From assembly GCA_021774995.1 (NCBI GenBank), contig JAJFIM010000061.1, positions 1 through 10,104 of the forward strand: 10,104 nt of DNA. Direction: 5' to 3'. The translations under genes were made by a program, and so were the position numbers. This document shows, one piece after another, positions 1-6,422 of this stretch (its first letter is position 1; each line of letters opens with the position of its first letter). The stretch is from Alphaproteobacteria bacterium. GTDB taxonomy: Bacteria; Pseudomonadota; Alphaproteobacteria; SMXP01. The notes below the pieces were generated by a model. That model saw nothing but the letters and a program-made list of their open reading frames with translations. It was not told where the DNA came from and made no database searches.

Positions 1-454
1 CCCCTGCTCCCACGGCCTGGAATCGACCATCGTACAGGTGAGCGCGGCCCAAGCGACGCTGCTCCGGCCGGGCGCCGTCGCCCGCGAAGAGATTGAAGCC
101 GCATTGGGGCGGCGCTTGAAACGCCCACAGAGCGGCGCGCCCACGGCTCCAGGTCAACTCGCCAGCCACTACGCCCCTGCGCATGTTCTGCGGTTGAACG
201 CCCGCTACGTCGACGCTGACGAAGCCCTGCTGGCCTTTGGGACGCCCTTGACGGGCGCTCCTTGCGCCATGCTCAATTTGAGCCTCACGGGCGATCTGAG
301 GCAAGCGGCGGCGACTCTCTTTTCTCATCTCCGTGCGCTCGATCAAACGCCCTGCGCGCGCATCGCCGTGATGCCAATTCCGCATGACGGTTTGGGCGAA
401 GCCATCAATGACCGCCTGGAGCGCGCCGCGGCGCCGCGCGGCGCCATGTCTTAA
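1..454 (+). CDS. L-threonylcarbamoyladenylate synthase (Sua5/TsaC family), 3' part only
   Basis: This is the C-terminal part of a Sua5-type threonylcarbamoyl-AMP synthase. The family makes the TC-AMP intermediate from threonine, bicarbonate and ATP for t6A37 modification of ANN-decoding tRNAs in the cytoplasm. The open frame runs in from the left edge (first whole codon at base 2). It begins with PCSHGLESTIVQ, matching the G-x-EST-[IV]-[VI] strand at the end of the YrdC domain. RPGA follows, then the interdomain linker and the Sua5 C-terminal domain, opened by the diagnostic APGQLASHYAP at about bases 149-181. The GTG at 38 lies inside this conserved stretch and is not a start. About 150 residues are visible of a usual 310-350, so the catalytic YrdC core lies off the window. 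The Sua5 domain separates it from short TsaC proteins. The family call is firm. Confidence 0.93.
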   Translation, partial: PCSHGLESTIVQVSAAQATLLRPGAVAREEIEAALGRRLKRPQSGAPTAPGQLASHYAPAHVLRLNARYVDADEALLAFGTPLTGAPCAMLNLSLTGDLRQAAATLFSHLRALDQTPCARIAVMPIPHDGLGEAINDRLERAAAPRGAMS

Positions 455-489
455 GAAACTCAACCAAGATCCCTATCTAAGAAATTGAA
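452..489. repeat. imperfect 12-bp direct repeat upstream of the FAD oxidoreductase
   Basis: TAAGAAACTCAA (452-463, overlapping the Sua5 stop codon) and TAAGAAATTGAA (478-489) match at 10 of 12 positions, with starts 26 bases apart. They fill most of the short AT-rich gap before the start codon at 510. Two like-oriented copies in this place could be an operator for a dimeric regulator, but at this length and base composition chance is a real alternative. No regulator gene is adjacent. Confidence 0.3.
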
Positions 490-509
490 TTTATTGCATA
501 CTTAGCCTC

Positions 510-1928
510 ATGATCCAGTCCCCACCCAGTGCCGAAACCCTCGACCGCCTCGCGCAGGTGGTGGGCCCGAAAGGGTGGACGCGCGACCCGGCGGAGATGG
601 CGCCGTATCTGACGGAATGGCGGAACCGCTGGCAGGGCGCCGCGCCCATGGTGGTGAAACCCGCCACGACGCAAGAAGTCGCCGGGCTCGTGCGCATCTG
701 CGCTGAGACCAAGACCGCCATTGTTCCCCAAGGCGGCAACACCGGATTGGTGGGCGGCCAGATTCCTTTTGGCCATGAGATCCTGCTCTCGCTCGCCCGC
801 ATGAACCGCATACGCCGCGCAGACCCCATAAATGGTTCAATCACGGTCGACGCCGGGTGCGTCTTAGATACGCTGCGGGAGCGCGCCCGCGCACTTGATC
901 GGATGTTCCCATTATCGCTTGCGTCGGAAGGCAGCGCTCAAATCGGCGGCCTGTTATCCACGAATGCAGGGGGGATATCTGTTGTCCGCTACGGGACCAT
1001 GCGGGATCAGGTTTTAGGTCTTGAAGTGGTGACCCCGCAGGGCGAGATCTGGGATGGATTGAAAGCTTTGCGCAAAGACAACACCGGCTACGATCTGAAG
1101 CACTTGTTCATCGGCGCCGAAGGCACACTTGGCGTCATCACCGCTGCGGTTTGCAAACTGGTTCCCCGCCCCAAAGACGTCGCGACGGCTGTGGTCGCCG
1201 CGCCCGATCTTGAAAAAGCGGTCGCCCTCCTTCACGACTTGCAAGCCTTTACGGGCGGCGCCGTCAGCGCCTTTGAACTCATCCCCCGGATCGGCATTGA
1301 GTTTGCGCTCAAACATGCGCAGGGCGCGCGCGATCCTTTTTCCAAACCCCATGACTGGTTCGTGCTGGTGGAGGTCTCGTCGGGAGTTAACGCGGGAGGC
1401 ATGGCGTCCCTCTTGGAGACGCGCCTTGCCGCCGCCCTTCAAGACGGATTGGCGCGCGACGCCGTGATTGCGGCAAGCCTTTCCCAAGCCGCGCAGTTCT
1501 GGCGCCTGCGCGACTGCTTGTCGGAAGTTCAAAAATATGAAGGGGCCAGTCTGAAGCACGACATATCCGTTCCGGTCTCCGCCCTGCCCGCTTTCATCCG
1601 CCGCGCCAGCGCCGCCGTTCGCGCCGCGGCGCCGGGGATCAGACCGGTTGCGTTCGGTCATATTGGCGATGGCAATGTTCATTTCAACCTGAGCCAGCCG
1701 CTGGGCGCAGACCCCCAGAAATTTCTCTCCCGCAGGCGCGACATAGAACGGCTGGTACACGATATCGTTGCAGATCTCGGCGGGTCGATCAGCGCCGAAC
1801 ACGGAATCGGGATCGCAAAAAAAGACGTTATTCTCAACTATAAAGGCTCTGTGGAAATGGAAATGATGCGCCGCGTAAAAGCGGCTCTTGACCCGCTGGG
1901 GATCATGAACCCCGGCAAAGTCCTCTAA
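510..1928 (+). CDS. FAD-binding oxidoreductase, D-2-hydroxyglutarate dehydrogenase-like (GlcD/DLD family)
   Basis: A 472-residue VAO/PCMH-fold flavoprotein, full length for the family. It probably oxidises a D-2-hydroxyacid, most likely D-2-hydroxyglutarate to 2-oxoglutarate, passing electrons to a quinone or electron-transfer flavoprotein. FAD-binding motifs are PQGGNTGLVGG at residues 73-83, TNAGG at 151-155 and GAEGTLGVIT at 202-211. The C-terminal FAD-oxidase domain has KHDISVP (349-355), the metal-site motif GHIGDGNVHFN (383-393), EHGIG (430-434) and the family ending NPGKVL. The block RKDNTGYDLKHLFIGAEGTLG resembles D-2-HGDH more than glycolate oxidase GlcD, but D-lactate cannot be excluded. 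The ATG at 510 is the natural start: the protein begins at the usual place before the FAD domain. No clear Shine-Dalgarno lies upstream, so the message may be leaderless or coupled to the Sua5 gene 55 bases before it. Confidence 0.92.
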   Translation: MIQSPPSAETLDRLAQVVGPKGWTRDPAEMAPYLTEWRNRWQGAAPMVVKPATTQEVAGLVRICAETKTAIVPQGGNTGLVGGQIPFGHEILLSLARMNRIRRADPINGSITVDAGCVLDTLRERARALDRMFPLSLASEGSAQIGGLLSTNAGGISVVRYGTMRDQVLGLEVVTPQGEIWDGLKALRKDNTGYDLKHLFIGAEGTLGVITAAVCKLVPRPKDVATAVVAAPDLEKAVALLHDLQAFTGGAVSAFELIPRIGIEFALKHAQGARDPFSKPHDWFVLVEVSSGVNAGGMASLLETRLAAALQDGLARDAVIAASLSQAAQFWRLRDCLSEVQKYEGASLKHDISVPVSALPAFIRRASAAVRAAAPGIRPVAFGHIGDGNVHFNLSQPLGADPQKFLSRRRDIERLVHDIVADLGGSISAEHGIGIAKKDVILNYKGSVEMEMMRRVKAALDPLGIMNPGKVL

Positions 1929-1972
1929 ACGCAGGTTCAAGAGCGCCCCCTCGATTCCCGAAATGGCTTGAA

Positions 1973-2001
1973 TTGAGAACGATTCCTTAACGCTATCTTA
2001 T
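1973..2001 (+). promoter_or_regulatory. possible sigma-70-type promoter for the flagellin-like gene
   Basis: TTGAGA (1973-1978) and TCTTAT (1996-2001) are separated by 17 bases in the 105-base gap before the gene at 2034. Each hexamer matches the consensus at about four positions. The placement would give a leader of roughly 25 bases that includes the AAGGA ribosome site. Neither a sigma-54 (GG-N10-GC) nor a sigma-28 arrangement could be fitted on this strand. Weak call by eye. Confidence 0.25.
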
Positions 2002-2024
2002 CGGGGCGCCGACATACTGGCCTG

Positions 2025-2029
2025 AAGGA
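2025..2029 (+). promoter_or_regulatory. Shine-Dalgarno site deciding the start at 2034
   Basis: AAGGA is followed by a 4-base spacer and then ATG at 2034. A second in-frame ATG at 2043 would be 13 bases away, so the first ATG is the better start. The clear site argues that this unusual gene is translated. Confidence 0.65.
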
Positions 2030-2033
2030 AAAG

Positions 2034-2750
2034 ATGACGCCCATGACCCTGCCCGCATATACAGACAGGAATGAGGATCGCGAACCGGAAGAAGACGCCG
2101 GTCCGGTGCTCAGGCTTGTACGGGGTTTTCTCACCAACAAAGCCACGCGCCTCACGGCCCAAAGCGTGCAGCGGGCGCTGGTCCACGCCAGATTCCAAGG
2201 CGAAGCGACCCGCACCCGGCAGCAAGCGGCGGCGGCCAGAACAATTAAAACCATTGAAGAGGCGGTGATGGGCATTGGCCGCATCGGCCTAAAATTAGTG
2301 GAATTACGCGCCCTCATCGCGCCTTTGCAGGAGGACGGCAATGTCTATGCGCGCACATCATGCGCCAAGCGCTATGAAGAGATGCGCAATGAGATCGATC
2401 TCATCGCCATGTCCGCCACCTATCTTGGCCTCAACCTCATTGACGGAACGGATGCGCACATCCGCCTCATGACCGGCATGACCTCGCGCACCGCGTTCAC
2501 CATCTCACACACAAACCTGACGGCCGGTCGAAAAGGTCTGGGCCTGCCCGCATTGCGTTTTGCCTTCACGCATGAAATTGAAATAAAAGACGCATTGCAT
2601 TGCATTGGCCTTGCGCAAAAACACCTTCACTGGGCTATGAATGTCTACCGACAGGAAGCTCTCTACATCCAACGCCGCACAAATGTGCGCCTCAATAAAG
2701 ACGTCTGGCCGCCAAAAGACGAACTCTATCATCCGCCTGAGGATGAATAA
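2034..2750 (+). CDS. flagellin-like protein lacking canonical D0 termini (function unknown)
   Basis: A 238-residue protein that reads as a diverged flagellin core. Residues 45-95 (VQRALVHARF, then TIKTIEEAVMGIGRIGLKLVE) parallel the flagellin D0/D1 stretch usually written VNSALDNP...IKTLEAADNGITAITKLVE. Residues 113-138 (RYEEMRNEIDLIA, then ATYLGLNLIDG) parallel the family motif RAQIDQLAxDASYNGVNLLNG. Residues 167-222 (KGLGLPAL, ALHCIGLAQKHLHWAM, IQRRTNVRLNK) parallel GLGL... and the C-terminal D1 helix with TLRSQAS and VQTRQDFTK. The usual N-terminal segment of flagellin is replaced by about 30 charged residues. The chain stops where some 60 further C-terminal residues are expected, ending in an acidic, proline-bearing tail (PPEDE). 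These are comparisons with family patterns from memory. It has a good ribosome site and no internal stop. No flagellar gene is nearby, so an assembly role is unproven; a domesticated or degenerating paralogue are alternatives. I see no signal peptide or membrane helix. Confidence 0.62.
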   Translation: MTPMTLPAYTDRNEDREPEEDAGPVLRLVRGFLTNKATRLTAQSVQRALVHARFQGEATRTRQQAAAARTIKTIEEAVMGIGRIGLKLVELRALIAPLQEDGNVYARTSCAKRYEEMRNEIDLIAMSATYLGLNLIDGTDAHIRLMTGMTSRTAFTISHTNLTAGRKGLGLPALRFAFTHEIEIKDALHCIGLAQKHLHWAMNVYRQEALYIQRRTNVRLNKDVWPPKDELYHPPEDE

Positions 2751-2758
2751 AAAATGCT

Positions 2759-3772
2759 CTAGCCACTCAATGCCGGCACGACGGCGTCGCCGATAAGGCG
2801 AATTGTATCGGCCGGGTCCTCATAAATGCGCAGAGCGATTTCCGTCAAACCCGCTTTCTCAAACTGCTTTAACCGGTCAATCTCCGCGTCGACCCCGTCT
2901 ATCGACGCAGTGGAACAAAGGTTTTCCACCAGGGCGTCGATGATTCTCTCCGGCACGCCTTCAATTTCGTGAGTGCGTTTGCGCAGCGCGCCGAAAAATG
3001 CGCCCATATTGGCCTCGACAATTTCACAATCCGCTTCGCTCAAGAAGTAATGCGTGGCGTCGCGCCCCAGCATGCCCCGCAAGCAGAGCCATTGGCGCGC
3101 CTCTCTCACCGCCGCGTCTTTGTCTTTTTTAACGTGCCACGCCCAGAAATTATTGACGCGAAAGCTGGATTTAGCGCGTCCGGCTTTTTCCAATGCCGGA
3201 TCTATAATAGCAAAGGCCTCTTCAAGTTGAGGCAAGTGAAAATCACTAAACATAATGCCGTCCGCATAACGCGGCGCCATTTTCATCAATTGTTCTTTGT
3301 TGGCCCCCACATAGATGTGCGGCGCCGCCGCCTTGGCCCAGCGCGGGTGATAGCGCTTCACCTGATAGATCTCGCCTTCATACATCACCGGCTTGCCCAT
3401 TGAAGCCATTTTCAAGATCTCGACGCACTCGCGCAAGGCCCGCACGCGGCGCGGCGCTTCCAGACCCATAGCGTCCAACGTGCCGCCGCCGCCGCCCACG
3501 ACAATATTTGCGCGCCCCCCCGCAAACTCATTCAGCGTCAGAAGAGAGTTGGCCATTTTGAGTGGATGAAGCTCAAAAGGAGAGACCGCAATAGGTCCCA
3601 TTCTTATTTTTTCCGTTGACCGGGCCAGAACTGAAAAATTTACGAAGGGATCGCGCGCGTCCAGCATGCTCGACACCCACACGGCGCCAAGGCCGCATTC
3701 TTCTGCAAGCCTGCCCAGAGCGCAAATTTCATCCGCCGAATTATTTGACTCCAAAATGACGTCGATTCTCAT
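2759..3772 (-). CDS. LLM-class (luciferase-like) flavin/F420-dependent oxidoreductase
   Basis: A 337-residue bacterial luciferase-like monooxygenase superfamily protein with the expected TIM-barrel length. It resembles the methylene-tetrahydromethanopterin reductase-like branch, which uses FMN or F420. The N-terminal strand MRIDVILESNN, the stretch MGPIAVSPFELHPLKMAN (58-75), FAGGRANIVVGGGGG (83-97, the glycine-rich turn) and YEGEIYQVKRYH (131-142) give the typical order. IYVGANKEQLMKMAPRYADG follows, corresponding to the family's usual P-I-[YW]-[VI]-[AG]-[AG]-x-G-P...A...ADG pattern. Substrate and cofactor cannot be read off. The open frame continues upstream to a TTG at 3811, but the ATG at 3772 is preceded by GGAAGGA with a 5-base spacer and begins with the family's first strand, so I choose it. 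It converges with the flagellin-like gene (8 bases between stops, no terminator hairpin seen) and diverges from sspB. Confidence 0.88.
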   Translation of the reverse strand: MRIDVILESNNSADEICALGRLAEECGLGAVWVSSMLDARDPFVNFSVLARSTEKIRMGPIAVSPFELHPLKMANSLLTLNEFAGGRANIVVGGGGGTLDAMGLEAPRRVRALRECVEILKMASMGKPVMYEGEIYQVKRYHPRWAKAAAPHIYVGANKEQLMKMAPRYADGIMFSDFHLPQLEEAFAIIDPALEKAGRAKSSFRVNNFWAWHVKKDKDAAVREARQWLCLRGMLGRDATHYFLSEADCEIVEANMGAFFGALRKRTHEIEGVPERIIDALVENLCSTASIDGVDAEIDRLKQFEKAGLTEIALRIYEDPADTIRLIGDAVVPALSG

Positions 3773-3777
3773 GGCCG

Positions 3778-3784
3778 TCCTTCC
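3778..3784 (-). promoter_or_regulatory. Shine-Dalgarno site deciding the start at 3772
   Basis: Read on the minus strand, GGAAGGA lies 5 bases before the ATG at 3772. It supports this start over the in-frame TTG at 3811, which has no comparable site. Confidence 0.7.
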
Positions 3785-3862
3785 CGCGCTTGAAATGATA
3801 TAAAAACTCAAGTCCTGATTAAGCTTGCGCCCCGGTCGGTCTTCAAGTCAATCGCTCCGAGG

Positions 3863-3903
3863 TTAAAGGCGGCTCTCATGCCACCCCTTAAGGCGGCGCT
3901 CTC
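3863..3903. repeat. degenerate direct repeat in the divergent intergenic region
   Basis: TTAAAGGCGGCTCTC (3863-3877) and TTAAGGCGGCGCTCTC (3888-3903) share AAGGCGGC and TCTC, with a 2-base insertion between those blocks in the second copy. Start-to-start spacing is 25 bases, between two divergent genes. It could be a pair of operator half-sites or a small local duplication. Chance is possible. Confidence 0.35.
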
Positions 3904-3992
3904 GTAATTTTATTGTCTCTTTTCGCAGAAAACCGGTTTCCCCTCTTCGGATTGTGCTCTAGGTTGAACATTCAGTAACAAAGGCGTGCTTG

Positions 3993-4532
3993 ATGACTAT
4001 AGATCAATTGCAATACGATGATATGATTCAGGAGGCCTTGCGCGGCGTCATGGCGCAGGCGATAGAAACCGTTGCCAAGAGTGGCTTTCCGGGCGAACAC
4101 CATTTTCTGATCGTCTTTCGCACGCGGCGCCCGGACGTAGAAATTTCTGAAGCCCTCCTGCGCCGCTTTCCAGAAGAGATGACCATCGTCCTGCAACACC
4201 AGTTTTGGGATCTCAAAACAGATTCCACGGGCTTCGACGTAACGTTAAGCTTCAGCAATGTCATGGAGCATATGCGCATTCCCTATTCCGCCGTGAAGGC
4301 CTTCACCGATCCCAGCGTAAAATTCGGACTGCAATTCCATGTCGAGGAAGGAGAAGACGCCCCCATTGAACATGACGCCGAAATCCATACCCTTCAGGAC
4401 GATATGACGGCGGGCGCGCCTTCAAGACCCGCGCGCCAGGAAAAAGAGGCGCCGCAAGACGCCGCGTCCGAGACGGACGGGCAAGAGGCGTCCGGCGATG
4501 TTGTCAGCCTTGACGCCTTCCGGAAAAAATAG
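3993..4532 (+). CDS. sspB: SspB-family ClpXP adaptor protein (alphaproteobacterial type)
   Basis: A 179-residue SspB-like protein. The family binds ssrA-tagged and some other substrates and delivers them to the ClpXP protease in the cytoplasm. Residues 1-118 form the peptide-binding domain, with landmarks Y8-D9-D10-M11, FPGEHHFLIVFRT (32-44), the P-x-[EM]-[MT]-x-[IV]-V-L-Q-H-Q-F-W-D-L block at 60-74, and the stretch F81-D82-V83-T84-L85-S86-F87. An acidic, Ala/Pro-rich linker spans about 119-168. The chain ends in DVVSLDAFRKK, fitting the short basic ClpX-docking (XB) tail of these adaptors, so the protein looks complete and functional. The nominal TTG at 3990 is ignored in favour of ATG 3993, which has AAAGG 8 bases upstream. 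It heads a tight + strand run with the thioesterase gene, 6 bases downstream. Confidence 0.93.
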   Translation: MTIDQLQYDDMIQEALRGVMAQAIETVAKSGFPGEHHFLIVFRTRRPDVEISEALLRRFPEEMTIVLQHQFWDLKTDSTGFDVTLSFSNVMEHMRIPYSAVKAFTDPSVKFGLQFHVEEGEDAPIEHDAEIHTLQDDMTAGAPSRPARQEKEAPQDAASETDGQEASGDVVSLDAFRKK

Positions 4533-4538
4533 TCTTTC

Positions 4539-4982
4539 ATGTCCGCCGACGCGCCTCTTCACTTATCCGATGCGGAAATTCTTGACCTGCTGTCAAAACG
4601 CGGCGGCCCGCCAAGCGCAGAACTTCTCGGGCTTGAATTTTTAAAGATAGATCAGAAAAACAGCCGCGTGACGCTGGCCTTTGAAGCGCGGCCGGATTTT
4701 TGCAACCCCATCGGCACTGTCCAGGGCGGGTTTCTGACCGCCATGCTGGATGACGCCATGGCGATTGCCGGCGTCATCCGGTCCGGCCTCGCGCTGCATA
4801 TGCCGACCCTTGAGCTGAAAGTCAGTTTTTTGCGCCCCGCCCTGCCGGGAAAAATTCGCGCCGTCGGCGAAGTGATCAAATTCGGCAAAAACATCGCTTT
4901 TTTTGAAGGCAGCCTTTATGATTCGCAAGACCGCCTCATCGCGCGCGCCAGCGCGACGGCGCGTCCAACCCCGCGAACTTAA
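4539..4982 (+). CDS. PaaI-family hotdog-fold thioesterase
   Basis: A 147-residue single hotdog-fold protein of the PaaI/4HBT type, the usual length, probably hydrolysing an acyl- or aryl-CoA in the cytoplasm. The signature is NPIGTVQGGFLTAMLDDAMAIA at 56-77. N56 and D71 or D72 fit the usual catalytic Asn/Asp positions, and GG at 63-64 caps the long central helix. The common HGG histidine is glutamine here (Q62), a variant I recall from other members. TLELKVSFLRP (90-100) and the strand around 132-142 complete the fold. The substrate is not evident. The start codon lies 6 bases after the sspB stop with no strong Shine-Dalgarno, which suggests translational coupling within the sspB-fumC run. 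Confidence 0.88.
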   Translation: MSADAPLHLSDAEILDLLSKRGGPPSAELLGLEFLKIDQKNSRVTLAFEARPDFCNPIGTVQGGFLTAMLDDAMAIAGVIRSGLALHMPTLELKVSFLRPALPGKIRAVGEVIKFGKNIAFFEGSLYDSQDRLIARASATARPTPRT

Positions 4983-5019
4983 AAAACCATTTTTCACCTG
5001 AACGGATAAAGAGCCAGAC

Positions 5020-6414
5020 ATGACGGCAAAGACACGCACAGAAACGGATTCCTTTGGGCCTTTGGAAGTTCCCGCCGATAAATATTGGGGGGCGCAGACC
5101 CAGCGCTCTTTGGGCAATTTTAAAATCAGCAATGAGATCATGCCCCCCGCTTTGATCCGGGCGCTGGGCGTGATCAAAAGCGCCGCCGCCCAAACCCATA
5201 TGGATGCGGGCGACATGGACCCCAGGATCGGACAGGCCATTGTCGATGCGGCGCAGGAAGTCATCGACGGCAAGCTTGACGATCACTTCCCCCTCGTGGT
5301 GTGGCAGACGGGCTCGGGCACGCAGTCCAACATGAACGCCAATGAGGTTATTTCCAACCGCGCCATTGAAATGCTGGGCGGCGTCATGGGATCGAAAGAC
5401 CCGGTGCATCCGAATGATCATTGCAATCAGGGACAGTCTTCGAACGACACCTTTCCCACCGCCATGCATATCAGCGCCATGGAGGAGATCCACAACCGCC
5501 TCCTGCCCGGTTTGCGCCATTTAGCCCAAGCGCTGGGCGCTAAAGCCGGGGCTTGGGGCGACATCATCAAAATCGGCCGGACGCACCTTCAGGACGCCAC
5601 CCCCTTGACGTTAGGCCAGGAGTTTTCCGGCTACCAGGCCATGGTGGAGAACGGCATTGACCGGGTGACGGAATCGACCGCGCGCCTGCGCTATCTGGCG
5701 CAGGGCGGCACGGCGGTCGGCACGGGGCTGAACGCCAAAATCGGTTTTGCCGAAAAATTCGCGGCGCGCGTCTGCGACATTACCGGTATTGGCTTTGAAA
5801 CCGCACCCAATAAATTCGAAGCGCTGGCGGCCCATGACGCCATTGTCGAAGCGTCCGGCGCGCTGAACACACTGTCGGGCTCTCTGTTCAAAATCGCCAA
5901 TGACATTCGCTTGCTGGGATCGGGGCCGCGCTCAGGGCTCGGCGAATTGAAATTGCCGGAAAACGAGCCCGGCTCGTCCATCATGCCCGGCAAGGTCAAT
6001 CCCACGCAATGCGAAGCCATGACCATGCTGTGCGCGCAGGTCATGGGCAATCATACGACCATCACGATGGCCGGTTCCCAAGGGCATATGGAACTCAACG
6101 TCTTTAAACCCGTGATGATTCACAATCTGTTGCAATCCATTCGCCTGCTGGGCGACGGCGCCCTCAGCTTCACCGACAAGTGCATTGTCGGCATTGAACC
6201 CAACCACGATCAAATCGCGCAATTGATGAACCGCTCGCTCATGCTGGTGACGGCGCTGGCACCCAAAATCGGATATGACAACGCCACGAAAGTCGCAAAA
6301 ACCGCTCACAAGAACGGCACCACTTTGCGCGAAGAGGCGGTCAATTTAGGGTTTGTCTCGGAAGCGGAATTCGACGCCGTGGTGCGCCCCGAAAATATGA
6401 TCGGGCCTAAATAA
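5020..6414 (+). CDS. fumC: class II fumarate hydratase
   Basis: A 464-residue class II (iron-independent, homotetrameric) fumarase that interconverts fumarate and L-malate in the TCA cycle. All conserved blocks are present: GSGTQSNMNANE (98-109), the B-site HPND (130-133), SSNDTFPTAMH (140-150), GRTHLQDATPLT (186-197) and the superfamily signature GSSIMPGKVNP (318-328). H189 and S319 align with the catalytic His188 and Ser318 of E. coli FumC by their motifs. T-Q at 101-102 and the GSGTQSN context favour fumarase over aspartase. Length is normal and the ATG at 5020 opens with the standard T-E-x-D-S-x-G-x-[LM]-x-V-P N-terminus. It sits 37 bases after the thioesterase gene and 8 before the RHH gene, so it is likely co-transcribed with both. 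Nothing looks damaged. Confidence 0.98.
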   Translation: MTAKTRTETDSFGPLEVPADKYWGAQTQRSLGNFKISNEIMPPALIRALGVIKSAAAQTHMDAGDMDPRIGQAIVDAAQEVIDGKLDDHFPLVVWQTGSGTQSNMNANEVISNRAIEMLGGVMGSKDPVHPNDHCNQGQSSNDTFPTAMHISAMEEIHNRLLPGLRHLAQALGAKAGAWGDIIKIGRTHLQDATPLTLGQEFSGYQAMVENGIDRVTESTARLRYLAQGGTAVGTGLNAKIGFAEKFAARVCDITGIGFETAPNKFEALAAHDAIVEASGALNTLSGSLFKIANDIRLLGSGPRSGLGELKLPENEPGSSIMPGKVNPTQCEAMTMLCAQVMGNHTTITMAGSQGHMELNVFKPVMIHNLLQSIRLLGDGALSFTDKCIVGIEPNHDQIAQLMNRSLMLVTALAPKIGYDNATKVAKTAHKNGTTLREEAVNLGFVSEAEFDAVVRPENMIGPK

Positions 6415-6422
6415 GAGACTTC

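Larger units (their letters stand above)
3773..3992. other. divergent intergenic region between LLM oxidoreductase and sspB
   Basis: These 220 bases separate two divergent start codons and must hold promoters for both sides. On the minus strand a weak pair, CTTAAT (3818-3823) and TATCAT (3795-3800) with 17 bases between, could serve the LLM gene. No convincing -35/-10 pair was found for sspB. An AAAGG at 3980-3984, 8 bases before ATG 3993, is a plausible sspB ribosome site. The region also holds a degenerate direct repeat and the 10-bp palindrome AAACCGGTTT at 3930-3939. I see no small ORF worth calling. Confidence 0.5.

Noticed and set aside
38..454. Short complete gene starting at GTG 38
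   Set aside because: The same frame is open back to the window edge and encodes the conserved HGLESTIVQ strand of Sua5, so this is the end of a longer gene.
1014..1940. 308-codon minus-strand frame opposite the FAD oxidoreductase
   Set aside because: It lies opposite a gene with every family motif intact, and its translation shows no recognisable domain. It is a shadow of the high-GC coding strand.
1964..1978. Sigma-54 -24/-12 promoter before the flagellin-like gene
   Set aside because: TGGCTTGAATTGAGA has GG at 1965-1966 but GA, not GC, at the required spacing.
1998..2006. Sigma-28-like CCGATAA element
   Set aside because: It reads on the minus strand, away from the flagellin-like gene, and no suitable -35 was seen.
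2751..2758. Bidirectional terminator between the convergent genes
   Set aside because: Only 8 bases separate the stops and no GC-rich hairpin was found there; the A-run alone is not enough.
3773..3811. Longer LLM protein starting at TTG 3811
   Set aside because: The extra 13 residues are not family-like and TTG lacks a ribosome site, whereas ATG 3772 has GGAAGGA at 5-base spacing.
4981..4996. A-run/T-run hairpin between thioesterase gene and fumC
   Set aside because: An A5/T5 stem with a 3-base loop is too weak for an intrinsic terminator, and the gap is only 37 bases in a likely operon.
4641..5273. 210-codon minus-strand frame across the thioesterase-fumC junction
   Set aside because: It overlaps two clear + strand genes antisense and has no domain signature.
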